Source of the DNA: JAPOKJ01 sp031421635
Lineage (GTDB): Bacteria; Pseudomonadota; Gammaproteobacteria; Burkholderiales; Burkholderiaceae_E
Reading direction: 5' to 3'
Length of the DNA stretch: 64,000 bases
NCBI GenBank assembly: GCA_031421635.1
Contig: JANOPA010000064.1
Location: 169,104 to 233,103 of the forward strand
Part shown: piece by piece, positions 16,496-26,200 of the stretch
How the letters are laid out: every line of letters starts with the position of its first letter
Position numbering within the stretch: the stretch's first letter is position 1
Translations under genes and position numbers: made by a program
Notes under the pieces: model-generated
The model's database searches: none
What the model was told of the DNA's origin: nothing
What the model saw: the letters and a program-made list of their open reading frames with translations, nothing else

Positions 16496-19124
16496 TCTCG
16501 GTGCCAATGTGGATCGCACTCAAAGGCTTGCCTTCAGCCAAGCGATTGAGGTACTCCAAACTGATCTTGGGCAGCATAGTATTGGTCACGATGGCATCAA
16601 TCATTCGGCCGCCGGACTCAAGCTCAGTACATCGGCTGATAATGAGCTTCACAACATCGTCGCTGTAGCTCATGGGTACTTTATGATTTTCCTTGACCCG
16701 CTTCACAATGCGGTTCAACTGCAATCGAACGATGCTGCCCAGCATCGTGTCCGAAAGCGGATAGTAGGGGATGGTGACAATGCGCCCCAGTAAGGCTGCA
16801 GGAAAGACCTTGAGCAAGGGTTCGCGTAGCGCCTTGGCAATCGCATCGGGCTCGGGCATCAGCTCCGGGTCTTTGCATAGGCTCATGATGAGATCACTGC
16901 CCGCATTGGAGGTGAGCAAGATGATGGTGTTTTTAAAGTCAATATAACGACCCTCGCCATCTTCCATCCAGCCCTTGTCAAAGACCTGGAAAAAAATTTC
17001 ATGGACATCCGGGTGGGCCTTTTCGACTTCGTCCAAAAGCACGATAGAGTAAGGTCGGCGGCGCACAGCCTCGGTGAGTACGCCCCCTTCGCCATATCCG
17101 ACATAGCCAGGAGGTGCGCCCTTCAAGGTCGACACTGTATGCGCCTCCTGATACTCACTCATATTGATGGTGATGACATTTTGCTCGCCACCGTAGAGAG
17201 TTTCGGCGAGCGCCAAGGCGGTTTCTGTTTTACCGACGCCGGATGGCCCAACCAACATAAACACCCCAATCGGCTTGTTCGGGTTATCCAGTTTGGCGCG
17301 CGAGGTCTGAATACGTTTGGCGATCATCTCCAAGCCATGACCTTGTCCGATTACACGCTCATTCAAGGTGTCAGCAATGCGAAGCACCGATTCGATTTCA
17401 TTTTTAACCATCCGGCCAACCGGCACCCCCGTCCAATCGGCCACCACACTCGCGACCGCCTGATCATCAACAGAAGGCAACACCAGGGGCGAGTCGCCTT
17501 GCAGGCTACCCAGTGCCACCTGATGCACCGCAAGCTCAGCCAACAGCGTTTGACGAGCGTCGGCATTCTCAGGAGTATCGGGAATTTCGCGAAGTTTCTG
17601 GCGTATGCCCAAGACCAGGTCGACCGCCACTTTCTCTTTTTGCCAGCGCTCATAAAGCACGTCATAGCGGCCCTTCTCAGCGGCCAGGGATTCTTTTGCG
17701 AGCGTTTCGCGGGCCACAACATCTTCGCCCATCGATTTCTCTCGTCCGATAATTTCGAGCTCAGTGTCGAGCATTTCCATGCGTCGTGCACTGTCCTCCA
17801 CCGCCGGAGCCGTAGCGTGCTGACTGACCGCCACGCGGGCACAAGCGGTATCCAAGAGGCTCACTGATTTGTCCGGAAGTTGACGGCCAGGAATGTAACG
17901 ATGGGATAGTCGAACCGAGGCCTCAATGGCTGAATCCAGAAGCATTACGCGATGATGCTTTTCCAGTGCTCCAGCGACACCGCGCATCATCGCAATCGCC
18001 TTCAGCTCATCGGGCTCAGGGACCTGCACCACTTGGAAGCGACGCGTCAAGGCCGGATCTTTTTCGAAATACTTCTTGTACTCGGCCCAGGTGGTCGCAC
18101 CTACAGTGCGCAAGGTGCCGCGTGCTAAGGCAGGCTTCAGTAGATTGGCGGCATCGCCGGTACCGGCCGCACCACCGGCACCGATCAAGGTATGCGCCTC
18201 ATCGACGAACAGGATAATCGGCTTGGGAGAGGACTGCACCTCATCAATCACTTGACGCAGTCGATTTTCGAACTCGCCCTTCATCGAAGCACCCGCCTGC
18301 AGGAGGCCGATGTCCAGGGACAAAAGCGATACTTCCTTTAATTGCGGGGGTACATCGCCCTTGGCGATACGCAGTGCAAAGCCTTCAACCACGGCGGTTT
18401 TACCAACCCCGGCCTCGCCCGTGAGGATCGGATTGTTTTGCCGACGCCGCATCAAAATATCAATGATCTGGCGTATCTCATCATCTCGCCCAGTCACCGG
18501 GTCAATATGTCCGTCGCGCGCTCGTTGGGTAAGATCGACCGTAAACTTCTTAAGGGCTTCTTGCTTGCCCATAGCGGCCGGCGCAATGGCCTCGCTGGCC
18601 TCGCCAGGGCTACCGGCAGAAAAACCATCGCTGGCCTTCTCTTGATTCTCCGGTGAATCCTTGATGAGGTCGGCAAGGTTGTCACTCAGGGCCTCGACTT
18701 TAATTTTGTCGAACTGTTTAGAAATACCCGACAACACGCTGCGCAGCGCTGCTGTTTTGGTGATGCCCACCATCAGATAACCACTACGCACTTCAGAGGC
18801 ACCAAACATCAGGGTGCCATACACCCAGCCGCGCTCGATCGAATCGCTCACATGGGCAGAGAAGTCCGAGATCGAGCTGGCGCCGCGTGGTAGGCGATCC
18901 AGCGCCGTGATGACATCTTTGGCGAGCACCGAGGGATCCAGCTCGAAATGTCGAATAATTCTGCTTAAATCAGAGTCAGGAAGTTGGATGAGTTGATGGA
19001 TCCAATGCACTAACTCGACATAGGGGTTGCCGCGTAGTTTTGCAGTGACCGTGGCCGCCTCAATGCCTTTATAAAGCGAGTGATTTAACTTTCCAAACAA
19101 AGATACACGACTGATTTCGGACAT
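16467..19124 (-). CDS. clpV: T6SS sheath-recycling ATPase ClpV (TssH)
   Basis: An 885-residue AAA+ unfoldase of the ClpB/HSP100 type that disassembles contracted TssB-TssC sheaths. It has the double Clp_N repeat (residues 1-150), a first AAA module with Walker A GEAGVGKTAVVEG and Walker B ILFVDEAHTLIGAG, a short middle coiled coil (about 410-500), and a second module with Walker A GPSGVGKTETALALAE and VLLDEVEKAHPDVHE. The C-terminal D2-small domain is complete. Position between tssG and vgrG is canonical. Confidence 0.96.
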   Translation of the reverse strand: MSEISRVSLFGKLNHSLYKGIEAATVTAKLRGNPYVELVHWIHQLIQLPDSDLSRIIRHFELDPSVLAKDVITALDRLPRGASSISDFSAHVSDSIERGWVYGTLMFGASEVRSGYLMVGITKTAALRSVLSGISKQFDKIKVEALSDNLADLIKDSPENQEKASDGFSAGSPGEASEAIAPAAMGKQEALKKFTVDLTQRARDGHIDPVTGRDDEIRQIIDILMRRRQNNPILTGEAGVGKTAVVEGFALRIAKGDVPPQLKEVSLLSLDIGLLQAGASMKGEFENRLRQVIDEVQSSPKPIILFVDEAHTLIGAGGAAGTGDAANLLKPALARGTLRTVGATTWAEYKKYFEKDPALTRRFQVVQVPEPDELKAIAMMRGVAGALEKHHRVMLLDSAIEASVRLSHRYIPGRQLPDKSVSLLDTACARVAVSQHATAPAVEDSARRMEMLDTELEIIGREKSMGEDVVARETLAKESLAAEKGRYDVLYERWQKEKVAVDLVLGIRQKLREIPDTPENADARQTLLAELAVHQVALGSLQGDSPLVLPSVDDQAVASVVADWTGVPVGRMVKNEIESVLRIADTLNERVIGQGHGLEMIAKRIQTSRAKLDNPNKPIGVFMLVGPSGVGKTETALALAETLYGGEQNVITINMSEYQEAHTVSTLKGAPPGYVGYGEGGVLTEAVRRRPYSIVLLDEVEKAHPDVHEIFFQVFDKGWMEDGEGRYIDFKNTIILLTSNAGSDLIMSLCKDPELMPEPDAIAKALREPLLKVFPAALLGRIVTIPYYPLSDTMLGSIVRLQLNRIVKRVKENHKVPMSYSDDVVKLIISRCTELESGGRMIDAIVTNTMLPKISLEYLNRLAEGKPLSAIHIGTENEDFNYQFS

Positions 19125-19146
19125 GGCATTCCCCTGGGTTCAATTT

Positions 19147-19174
19147 TCGGTCATTCAACTAATCGGTCATTCAA
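19147..19174. repeat. 12-bp direct repeat between clpV and tssG
   Basis: TCGGTCATTCAA occurs twice with a 4-bp spacer (period 16 bp) in the 93-bp gap between the clpV start and the tssG stop. It may be slippage or a binding site; no function can be assigned. Confidence 0.5.
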
Positions 19175-19217
19175 TGCTATATTATCTTCGCTTGGCAAGC
19201 TTCCATCATGCGCTCCG

Positions 19218-20246
19218 TTACACGGACAAAGCTAGTTCATCTGCGGCCACGGCGCTCTTTCTTTTCCCCAGCCAGGTGGTCCACCCCAGCTTGCCTTGGT
19301 GACCTAATCTGATGCTGGGCACTTCGCTCGCTTTGAGTAGATGCCGGGTTTGCACAAACAGTTCAGCACCCAAGTAAATATTCAGCCATTCCGTCAGGCT
19401 GTTCATGGCGCGCCCGCCGGGTAGCATCGCCTCGTAGCTGGCGAAATCCATCGGCCCCAGAACCACTGCAATGCTGTGCTGTGCGTCATAGACTCTACGA
19501 CCCAAAACCGCACCTCGTCCCAAGCACCGAAGATCGGGTGGGCCCGATAAGTTGGTCTGATCGTTTCGACTTAAGTTCATCCAATGCGGGCGAAAACTAT
19601 TCACTTGCACCGGTATTTTGAAGAACTCTGACAAAATTGCGGCCAAGCCCTCAGGCGTTTTTGCAAGCTTGCCGAGTTGCCCCACAAAATAGCGTTTCGA
19701 TTCGGCCGGGACGAATCGGCCTTGGATGGGCTTTGCAGGTTGCGCGGGAACACCATTTTGCCCGACCAAAGCACCGAGAAAATCCATGAAACGATCTTCA
19801 CTAGGACGATCCCGATTGGCCGCGGGTTGAGCCTGACGCCATATCAAATAGAAGAAGGAGATTGCGCGATGATGAAAAATATCCGCAAAGCGACGCAATG
19901 TCGAGTCACCAAAATTGAGATCACGCTCGTGGGCAAGCTCAGTCAAATGAATCGGCAGAGGTCCTTGTGGGCCGAATAGCCCGAAGAAGCGAATAAGGAT
20001 GCGCAGTTTGCCGTTTTTGGTGTACTCCGCACCCGATAGCGAGGCGGGCGCAAAGGTCAGCTTGGGGCTTTGACCAAGGCGAAAAGCCTCTACACCGGGT
20101 CGCTTCGCTTGACCGATAGGCGGACTCTCGGGATACAAGCCCTCAATCGTCCGAAGCGCCTGATAAAAATCAAAGCGCTCGGGATGCTCAAGGATTTGCT
20201 CGACAAAAGCTATCCGATCGGTTTGAGTCCGGTTCTCGGAATCCAT
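19218..20246 (-). CDS. tssG: T6SS baseplate protein TssG
   Basis: A 342-residue TssG (ImpH/VasB). Family features include the N-terminal FDFYQALRTIEGLYPESPPIG, the RIDLxE-like central part LRILIRFFGLFGPQGPLPIHLTE, and the FADIFHHRAISFFYLIWRQAQP stretch. TssG forms the baseplate wedge with TssE, TssF and TssK. Its start overlaps the tssF 3' end by 37 bp, indicating translational coupling. Confidence 0.95.
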   Translation of the reverse strand: MDSENRTQTDRIAFVEQILEHPERFDFYQALRTIEGLYPESPPIGQAKRPGVEAFRLGQSPKLTFAPASLSGAEYTKNGKLRILIRFFGLFGPQGPLPIHLTELAHERDLNFGDSTLRRFADIFHHRAISFFYLIWRQAQPAANRDRPSEDRFMDFLGALVGQNGVPAQPAKPIQGRFVPAESKRYFVGQLGKLAKTPEGLAAILSEFFKIPVQVNSFRPHWMNLSRNDQTNLSGPPDLRCLGRGAVLGRRVYDAQHSIAVVLGPMDFASYEAMLPGGRAMNSLTEWLNIYLGAELFVQTRHLLKASEVPSIRLGHQGKLGWTTWLGKRKSAVAADELALSV

Positions 20247-22087
20247 TGTGCAATCTCACCACGTGAATCGGACAACAAGGTTAGTTGTGTAAAGGAGTTC
20301 ACAGTGACATGACGCGCAAAAAATCGCTCCATCACTGATCCAAATAGAAATGCGCCCGCTCCCGAAAAGCCGGCCTCGGTGACCGTCAACTGAATCGCCA
20401 GGCCGCGACCAAAGGAAATCGGGCCGGCAATTGGCAGGCGCCTCACGAGAGGCTTGGCGTCCAGATTGCTGATCGATTCAATCACTCTCTTGCCACTGGT
20501 ATCGCCCACGCCGACGTAAAGCCCAAGCATTTTGGTAAGTTGCCCGGTGGCGCCTTCGCTTCCAAACAGCGACTCATAGTTCAGAGTGAGATGCGAGAGC
20601 ATGCGCCAAGCCAATTCGCCATCGACCAGACGCATCACTGGCTTGGTTGGGCCGGCAATAATCTGGGCGGTCTTGATCGGCAAGCCTGCAGGCATGGTGA
20701 GCTTGGAAAGACTCCCGATCGGAATGAGCAGGGGTAGGTCGCGATTTGTGGCCAGCACATCGGCCGAAAGCTGATGCACTTCTCGTGAAAAAGGCGCCTG
20801 AGTTTCGTCCACGAGTGAGACGTAGACTTCGGTACCGAGATAGCCCGTACGGGTTCCTTTTCGGCGCGAACTTTGCGAAGGACTTCTCTGGGTACGACGC
20901 AATGTAAAGTAAGCCTGCGACGTTTCGGCCGTGTCTCGCCAGCTCTCATGATGGCCACCATAAAAGGGGAAAAACTGAGTCGCCTTTTCGGCCTCATTGG
21001 AGTAGCCCGCTAGCGAGACGATTCGGTACACCTCAAAGTCGAGGGGACGAGTCTTATCGACCACGACATGGCCTTCATGATGCTCCGATTTAATCAGTAT
21101 CCTATCGGCTTTGATCTCGAACACGTTCGCCACGGGTGTTGCAAACAATGCCAAACATTCCTTATCAATGAGAGGCTCGAGCTTGTCGTCGGCACCGGCC
21201 GACATCAGAACAATTTCGCAAGCATTGCCTTTCAATTGCTTGAAAACTTTGCTCAGTCCCCTGACTTTGAAGAAAAGAAAGCGTTGAGGAAACGAAAAAT
21301 ACTCGCGTAGTAAGCGATAGCCTTGAAACGAACGCCGATCAAAAGGCAGCAAGGCTTCGCTGTCCTCAAAGCCGTAGGCTGAAACAGCGCCGGCCTCGAG
21401 CATCACAGTATGCGGGGCACCTTTGTAGTCCCAATGAACCGCGGCGCCCAAGGACTTGGCGAGAAGCGCTTCGTACAACGCCAAGCCGGTCTCTTCGGGT
21501 GCCTTGATATGGAAAATCAGTTCATCACAATCGAGTTTTGAAAAGTCTAGCCCGGCGGTGCAGGCCAGCTTCACCCTAAGACCGCCACGCACCATGTCGG
21601 CTAACTTTAAACTACTCAAGGGAAGATCGGGCGCGAACTTGAAGTAGCGAGCCTGCGCGATTTCGAGAGGCCACAAGCGCACCGGATGAGCGCTTGCAAA
21701 CTGGCAATGGCTGGTCTCGCCGCGCGGCAAGGGTGCTTTAATCGCGCTGCCCTTGGGCATCACCGGACCGACCGCCAGACTGGCATCGTTGAGATCCGGA
21801 ACAATTTCGACGATGGCCATGGAGGGCGTCGGTGCCAGAAAATCCGGGTAGACAATCTCCAGCAGGTTTTGCGTGAATTTCGGAAACTCTCCGTCCACTT
21901 TCAGATGCAGCCGGGCGGTGAGAAAGGCAAAGCCCTCGAGCAGCCTCTCGACGTAAGGGTCGGTAACCTCCATACCCTCCATCGTGAGACGAGCCGCAAC
22001 TTTGGGAAACTCCTCGGCAAACTCCGCACCCATCTCGCGCAGATAGGCTAGTTCAGAGTTGTAATACTCAAGTAGGCGCGGATCCAT
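20210..22087 (-). CDS. tssF: T6SS baseplate protein TssF
   Basis: A 625-residue TssF (ImpG/VasA). The N-terminus MDPRLLEYYNSELAYLREMG and EEFPKVAARLTMEGMEVTDPYVERLLEGFAFLTARL (in pieces across residues 1-60) is highly characteristic. The C-terminus includes FGRGLAIQLTV and the PRTG ending region. It is the main wedge component that contacts TssG and VgrG/TssK. It lies 26 bp after tssE and overlaps tssG. Confidence 0.96.
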   Translation of the reverse strand: MDPRLLEYYNSELAYLREMGAEFAEEFPKVAARLTMEGMEVTDPYVERLLEGFAFLTARLHLKVDGEFPKFTQNLLEIVYPDFLAPTPSMAIVEIVPDLNDASLAVGPVMPKGSAIKAPLPRGETSHCQFASAHPVRLWPLEIAQARYFKFAPDLPLSSLKLADMVRGGLRVKLACTAGLDFSKLDCDELIFHIKAPEETGLALYEALLAKSLGAAVHWDYKGAPHTVMLEAGAVSAYGFEDSEALLPFDRRSFQGYRLLREYFSFPQRFLFFKVRGLSKVFKQLKGNACEIVLMSAGADDKLEPLIDKECLALFATPVANVFEIKADRILIKSEHHEGHVVVDKTRPLDFEVYRIVSLAGYSNEAEKATQFFPFYGGHHESWRDTAETSQAYFTLRRTQRSPSQSSRRKGTRTGYLGTEVYVSLVDETQAPFSREVHQLSADVLATNRDLPLLIPIGSLSKLTMPAGLPIKTAQIIAGPTKPVMRLVDGELAWRMLSHLTLNYESLFGSEGATGQLTKMLGLYVGVGDTSGKRVIESISNLDAKPLVRRLPIAGPISFGRGLAIQLTVTEAGFSGAGAFLFGSVMERFFARHVTVNSFTQLTLLSDSRGEIAQWIPRTGLKPIG

Positions 22088-22113
22088 GTTGCTTAGCTCT
22101 TAGTCATTGGCGT

Positions 22114-22638
22114 TCAGGCCGCACTCAGGAGACCAGGATCATCTACCCGAGTAGAACCGGTTTCGAGATCGACACTGGTCTTGAACAAAACATCCAAAGG
22201 ATAGGGTTGCGCCCATAACTGACCCATGATCTCAAACTCAACTGCGTTGTGATGGGCCAGCGGGTCTTCCTGTTCCACCGCTTTCACGGTCAGTGATTCG
22301 GGCACAATGCGAGGCTCGAAATCGATGATGGCTTGTCGAATCCATTGTTCGAGGCCCGCCATTTCAATCTTCGAGACCAATAGACCGCTCAGGGGTGGGA
22401 GTCCAAAATTGAGAACAGAGCGGCGCGCTTGTTGATTGATGGTCGGGTCAACATCATAGAGCCCTCCCGTCGCATTCAACAACCAATTTAAATCGCGTAA
22501 TACCGATTGCCTGAGTTTTACTTTCGAAATGACTTTTTGCTCCGAGCTTTCGAGCATTTGCGAGTCCGGCTTGTCATCAATGAGGCGGTCTAATAGCGCC
22601 GGCTGGAGTTGGTCTCTTGAATAGATCTGAGTCTTCAT
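22114..22638 (-). CDS. tssE: T6SS baseplate protein TssE (gp25-like)
   Basis: A 174-residue gp25-like wedge protein. The GPW/gp25 core is recognisable from LRQSVLRDLNWLLNAT through SVLNFGLPPLSGL and IRQAIIDFEPRI. I start it at ATG 22638 (MKTQIYSRDQLQPALLDRL) because this is where homology usually begins; an upstream frame extension overlaps tagJ and has no conserved residues. It initiates sheath polymerisation together with TssF/TssG. It follows tagJ by 25 bp. Confidence 0.94.
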   Translation of the reverse strand: MKTQIYSRDQLQPALLDRLIDDKPDSQMLESSEQKVISKVKLRQSVLRDLNWLLNATGGLYDVDPTINQQARRSVLNFGLPPLSGLLVSKIEMAGLEQWIRQAIIDFEPRIVPESLTVKAVEQEDPLAHHNAVEFEIMGQLWAQPYPLDVLFKTSVDLETGSTRVDDPGLLSAA

Positions 22639-22663
22639 CGTGGCCTGGGGTTGATGGTCCGAC

Positions 22664-23428
22664 TTAATTTGTGAAATCGAGCTGCAGGCACTCCAAAAGG
22701 GGATAATCTTGCGCCTCAGTGACAAGAATTTTTTGCCCGGCACCAGTAGCGTAAGCTTCCCCAATCCGGGTCCATTCGGTTTTCAGGCCGCGAACGATTT
22801 GCGGATCACTATGACTTTCGCTGCCCGGATAACGCGCAGGCAAATAGGCGCTCTTACTACCCCCCGTTTCAAATTCAATTTCCGCAGACTGCCAAATAGT
22901 CTCGATCAAATCAACGGGTGCATGAAACTTGACAGTATTAAGTTGAGAAAAAGGTAACCAGTAATACTTTCCGTCGATAAATGCTTCGAGGTTCGGACCC
23001 AAGCGAGAGTCGGAGTCTGCGATCCATTCGAAACCTACGCCGTTCATCGTGCCCGCGCGCGGCTCTGCCAACTCTAAGGCTTCATCCCACCATTTGGATC
23101 GAGTCTCAATGTTTTGAACTTCGAGGGCCTTGCACATTAAACCCATCCAGGGCTCAGGCTCACCGACCAACATCGGCAGACGTTTTCCGGCAAACACCTC
23201 CGCGCGAAAACGCTCACAGGCGATGCAGGCCAAAAAAGCCTTGGAGTACAAGGCATTGTCGGCTTTCAATTCCATCGCCGCCGTGAGCTGCGTAACCGCG
23301 CGATCCCATTGACCGGTCAGCGAAAACAAGCGAAAAAGCCCGACGCGCAAATCTGCATTGGTCGGGTTGGCTTTGACTTGAGCCATCGCTGTTTTCAGCG
23401 ACACGCCCTTAATTTCAAGTTCGTCCAT
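22664..23428 (-). CDS. tagJ: T6SS accessory protein TagJ (ImpE family)
   Basis: A 254-residue TPR-like protein with the ImpE pattern: LKTAMAQVKANPTNADLRVGLFRL (residues ~9-33), WDRAVTQLTAAMEL, and later FEWIADSDSRLGPNLEAFI DGKYYWLPF. TagJ binds the TssB N-terminal helix and ClpV in other systems and modulates sheath disassembly. I chose ATG 23428 over an in-frame TTG at 23464 that overlaps the preceding gene. TagJ presence is typical for imp-type and H1-like clusters. Confidence 0.93.
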   Translation of the reverse strand: MDELEIKGVSLKTAMAQVKANPTNADLRVGLFRLFSLTGQWDRAVTQLTAAMELKADNALYSKAFLACIACERFRAEVFAGKRLPMLVGEPEPWMGLMCKALEVQNIETRSKWWDEALELAEPRAGTMNGVGFEWIADSDSRLGPNLEAFIDGKYYWLPFSQLNTVKFHAPVDLIETIWQSAEIEFETGGSKSAYLPARYPGSESHSDPQIVRGLKTEWTRIGEAYATGAGQKILVTEAQDYPLLECLQLDFTN

Positions 23429-23439
23429 GGCCTGCGCTT

Positions 23440-23946
23440 TTAGTCCTGATTTGCAATCGCCCAATTCACGGCAAATGATCCACCCGAGTCGGCACCGTCT
23501 TTGCCTTGGCTGCGATATGTAATTTCGATTTCTTCAAAAACTAGGGACGCTCTGATCACCGGGATCAGCTCAGCCAACGAGTGTGAAATCTGCACCGAAG
23601 ATAGTCGCGCTTTCGTGAAACTAATCGTCAGGAAATGCTGGGGCTTGGCACCCGCCGCCGTACCTCCGGCACGTCTCATCTCAAGAACGGCGGACTTGAA
23701 ACTATCATTGCTCGTCAAAGCAGAAACTAAAGCAGGGTAGGCAGTGTCGACATTACAGACAAACTCAAAAGCCCGCGCGGCGGTCCTTCCTGTTGACCTG
23801 AAACCACCCGCCTCAATTGGGGTCTGTAGACCCCAATTGAAAGCAGTCACCGAAATGTAGCCCCCAAATTGCTGGTCTACAGTTTCGGCTTTGATCACGC
23901 CCGTTCTGGTAGATACCAGCTTCAGAAAGCAATCGCCTTGAGCCAT
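23440..23946 (-). CDS. Second Hcp-family (DUF796) protein
   Basis: 168 residues from ATG 23946; a GTG 9 bp upstream is also possible. It has the Hcp fold signature: GDCFLKL..TGVIKAET at the N-terminus, YISVTAFNWGLQTP, AFEFVCNVDTAYPALVSAL, QHFLTISFTKARLSSVQIS and FEEIEITYRSQ near the end. It is clearly diverged from the major Hcp encoded immediately upstream. It could cap the tube, act as a cargo-specific Hcp, or be a dedicated chaperone tube subunit; the sequence does not decide. Position between hcp and tagJ in the same operon suggests a conserved role in this T6SS. Confidence 0.87.
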   Translation of the reverse strand: MAQGDCFLKLVSTRTGVIKAETVDQQFGGYISVTAFNWGLQTPIEAGGFRSTGRTAARAFEFVCNVDTAYPALVSALTSNDSFKSAVLEMRRAGGTAAGAKPQHFLTISFTKARLSSVQISHSLAELIPVIRASLVFEEIEITYRSQGKDGADSGGSFAVNWAIANQD

Positions 23947-23994
23947 ATTAGTCACTCTTTTTTAGGAGGATAGCCTGACCTGGCATGACTTTGC

Positions 23995-24483
23995 CTAGAC
24001 CTTCTTATTCAACTTAAGGTCGTAGCCCACTTTGACGCCTGCATCAAGCGTGCCATCTTTCTTCTGTGGCTTGTACTCATACTCGATTTTCGCGTAGTTG
24101 AAACTCACCTGATCCATCGGCAAAACACTAGAGCCTCCCGAGCCACCGGTCTGGAAACTACTAATTAAGAGATCCGTAAAATCGATGATCAGATACTCTT
24201 GCTGGTCCTTACCCGCTTTGCGGCACGTCAGTTTGGCCTTCTTGATATGCTCACCTTGAGCGCAGGCAAGCAGCAATTTTGGGGAAGCCTTAGAGACATT
24301 CACCGTGAAGTGAAAATCCTGCATGGCGACTTTCCCGGCACCGCCGCCACCGCCGCTGGCAAAAGATCCGGCGTTGCTCTCGCCCCAACTCCAGCTTTGA
24401 ACCTCAATCTCTTTGGGGTGCTTTGAGTCTTCGGATTCTCCATCGATTCCATCGATCTTTAGATAAAAGTCTGCTGCTGCCAT
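23995..24483 (-). CDS. hcp: T6SS tube protein Hcp (TssD)
   Basis: A 162-residue Hcp1-type protein: ADFYLKIDGIDGESEDSKHP, IEVQSWSWGESN with a Gly/Ala-rich loop, MQDFHFTVNVSKASPKLLLACA, and VSFNYAKIEYEYKPQ at the C-terminus. It forms hexameric rings that stack as the inner tube. The ribosome binding site is excellent (AAGGAGAAG, 5 bp before ATG), consistent with the high expression usual for Hcp. A 131-bp gap separates it from tssC. Confidence 0.96.
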   Translation of the reverse strand: MAAADFYLKIDGIDGESEDSKHPKEIEVQSWSWGESNAGSFASGGGGGAGKVAMQDFHFTVNVSKASPKLLLACAQGEHIKKAKLTCRKAGKDQQEYLIIDFTDLLISSFQTGGSGGSSVLPMDQVSFNYAKIEYEYKPQKKDGTLDAGVKVGYDLKLNKKV

Positions 24484-24580
24484 GATTGCTTCTCCTTGGT
24501 AAAAAATTCAAACCCGCCAAGCGAATCTGCCCGACGAAAATCAGTATCCTTCAACACGTTTACAAATGCACTACTCCTTA

Positions 24581-24605
24581 AGTACTAGCAAGCCTTTAGT
24601 ACTAG
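24581..24605. repeat. Short direct repeat AGTACTAG in the tssC-hcp gap
   Basis: AGTACTAG occurs at 24581-24588 and 24598-24605, 17 bp apart, just after the tssC stop on the transcribed strand and before hcp. Each copy contains the AGTACT palindrome. It could mark a regulator site for a separate hcp promoter, but that is speculative. Confidence 0.4.
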
Positions 24606-24614
24606 TGGAATCTT

Positions 24615-26090
24615 TTACTTCGTAGGAATTTTAGAAACCAGCCGCAGGGATGCAGTCAGTCCTTCCAATTGATAATGAGGCATCAGGCGAAATACTGAGG
24701 TGTAGTAACCGGGGTTACCCTCGACCTCTTCGACTGTGACCGAAGCACCCGCAAGCGGTCGCTTGGCCTTCACTTCGTCGGAGGAAATCGATGGATCTCC
24801 GTCGACGTAGTTCATTACCCAATCGTTTAACCAACGCTGCATTTCATCGCGACCCTTGAAAGAACCCACCTTGTCCCGAGCAATCGACTTAAGGTAATGG
24901 GCGAATCGACAAATCGCAAACATGTACGGTAGGCGCGCACCAAGATTGGCATTGGCCGAGGCATCGGGATCATCGTACTCCGCAGGTTTATGCATTGACT
25001 GCGCACCGATAAAGGCGGCCATGTCGGAGTTCTTTTTGTGCAGCAAGGGCATCAAGCCATTTTTCGCCAGCTCGGCCTCACGTCGATCCGAAATGGCGAT
25101 CTCAGTGGGGCATTTCATATCGACGCCACCATCATCGGTTGGGAACGTATGAACCGGTAGATTGGGAACCATGCCGCCCGACTCGATGCCGCGAATTTGC
25201 GAACACCAACCATATTGCTTGAATGACTGGGTAATATTGGTGGCCATGGCATAGGCCGCATTCGCCCAGGTATAGCGCGAATGATCGCCCTGCGAAGTAT
25301 CCTCCTCGAAGTCAAACTCCTCAACAGGATCGCTCTTCGAACCATAGGGTTGACGCGATAAGAAACGAGGCATGGCGAGGCCAACGTACTGGGCCTCTTC
25401 ACTTTCTCTGAATGACCTCCAAGAGGCATATTCAGCAGTGGTCGTGAGTTTGGTCAAATCACGGGGGTTAGAAAGCTCCTGCCAGGAATCCATCTGAAAA
25501 ATGGTGGGCGATGCGGCTGCAATCACCGGGCAGTGCGCAGCGGCCGCGATCTTGCCTAACTCACTCAGTAACTCGACATCTTGAGGAGATTGATCAAAGT
25601 AATAGTCACCGACAAGCGAACCGAAAGGTTCACCACCATACTGTCCATACCCGGCCTCATAGATCTGCTTGAAGATCGGACTCTGGTCCCAATTGGTGCC
25701 CTTAAAACGTTTTAAGGTCTTGTGCAATTCGGTTTTAGAAACATTCATCACCTTGATCTTGAGCTGTTCGTCCGTCTCGGTGTTATTCACAAGATGAGAC
25801 AGTCCGCGCCAGGCCCCTTCAAGCTTTTGAAAGTCTTCATGGTGGAGGATCAAATTGATTTGATCAGACAACTTCTTGTCAATCTCGGCGATCATCGCTT
25901 TGATGGATTCGACAACATCTGTGCCGATCATCGTGGTATTGGCAAGCGCCTGCTCAGCCAAGGTTCGTACGGCGCTTTGCACCGCACCCTTGGCCTCTGG
26001 GGTTTTAGGTTTGAACTCTTTATTAAGCAGGCTTTCAAAATCGCTAAATTCGACTTCGCCTGCCGCGCCTTGTTGCTTTGCATCAGCCAT
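24615..26090 (-). CDS. tssC: T6SS sheath large subunit TssC
   Basis: A 491-residue TssC (VipB). Conserved parts include FQKLEGAWRGLSHLVNNTETD, EFGGEPFG-like GQYGGEPFGSLVGDYYF, MDSWQELSNPRDLTKL and the NLGARLPYMFAICRFAHYLK segment, ending with LEGLTASLRLVSKIP. It builds the contractile sheath with TssB. I start it at ATG 26090 (MADAKQQGAAG) since the upstream 31-residue extension runs through non-conserved sequence into the tssB-tssC spacer. Confidence 0.96.
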   Translation of the reverse strand: MADAKQQGAAGEVEFSDFESLLNKEFKPKTPEAKGAVQSAVRTLAEQALANTTMIGTDVVESIKAMIAEIDKKLSDQINLILHHEDFQKLEGAWRGLSHLVNNTETDEQLKIKVMNVSKTELHKTLKRFKGTNWDQSPIFKQIYEAGYGQYGGEPFGSLVGDYYFDQSPQDVELLSELGKIAAAAHCPVIAAASPTIFQMDSWQELSNPRDLTKLTTTAEYASWRSFRESEEAQYVGLAMPRFLSRQPYGSKSDPVEEFDFEEDTSQGDHSRYTWANAAYAMATNITQSFKQYGWCSQIRGIESGGMVPNLPVHTFPTDDGGVDMKCPTEIAISDRREAELAKNGLMPLLHKKNSDMAAFIGAQSMHKPAEYDDPDASANANLGARLPYMFAICRFAHYLKSIARDKVGSFKGRDEMQRWLNDWVMNYVDGDPSISSDEVKAKRPLAGASVTVEEVEGNPGYYTSVFRLMPHYQLEGLTASLRLVSKIPTK

Positions 26091-26200
26091 TCTGATTCTC
26101 CCGACGGATATGTTGTCTATAACTTTGGATGATTTACTAAAACTTCTCGTATGCCGAACACTCAATGTACCGGCATTCAACAAGTGTTGGTTTTGCCTGA

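Noticed and set aside
17001..17867. 288-residue open frame on the plus strand
   Set aside because: It is the reverse shadow of clpV, which has complete AAA+ motifs on the other strand; the shadow has no recognisable domain.
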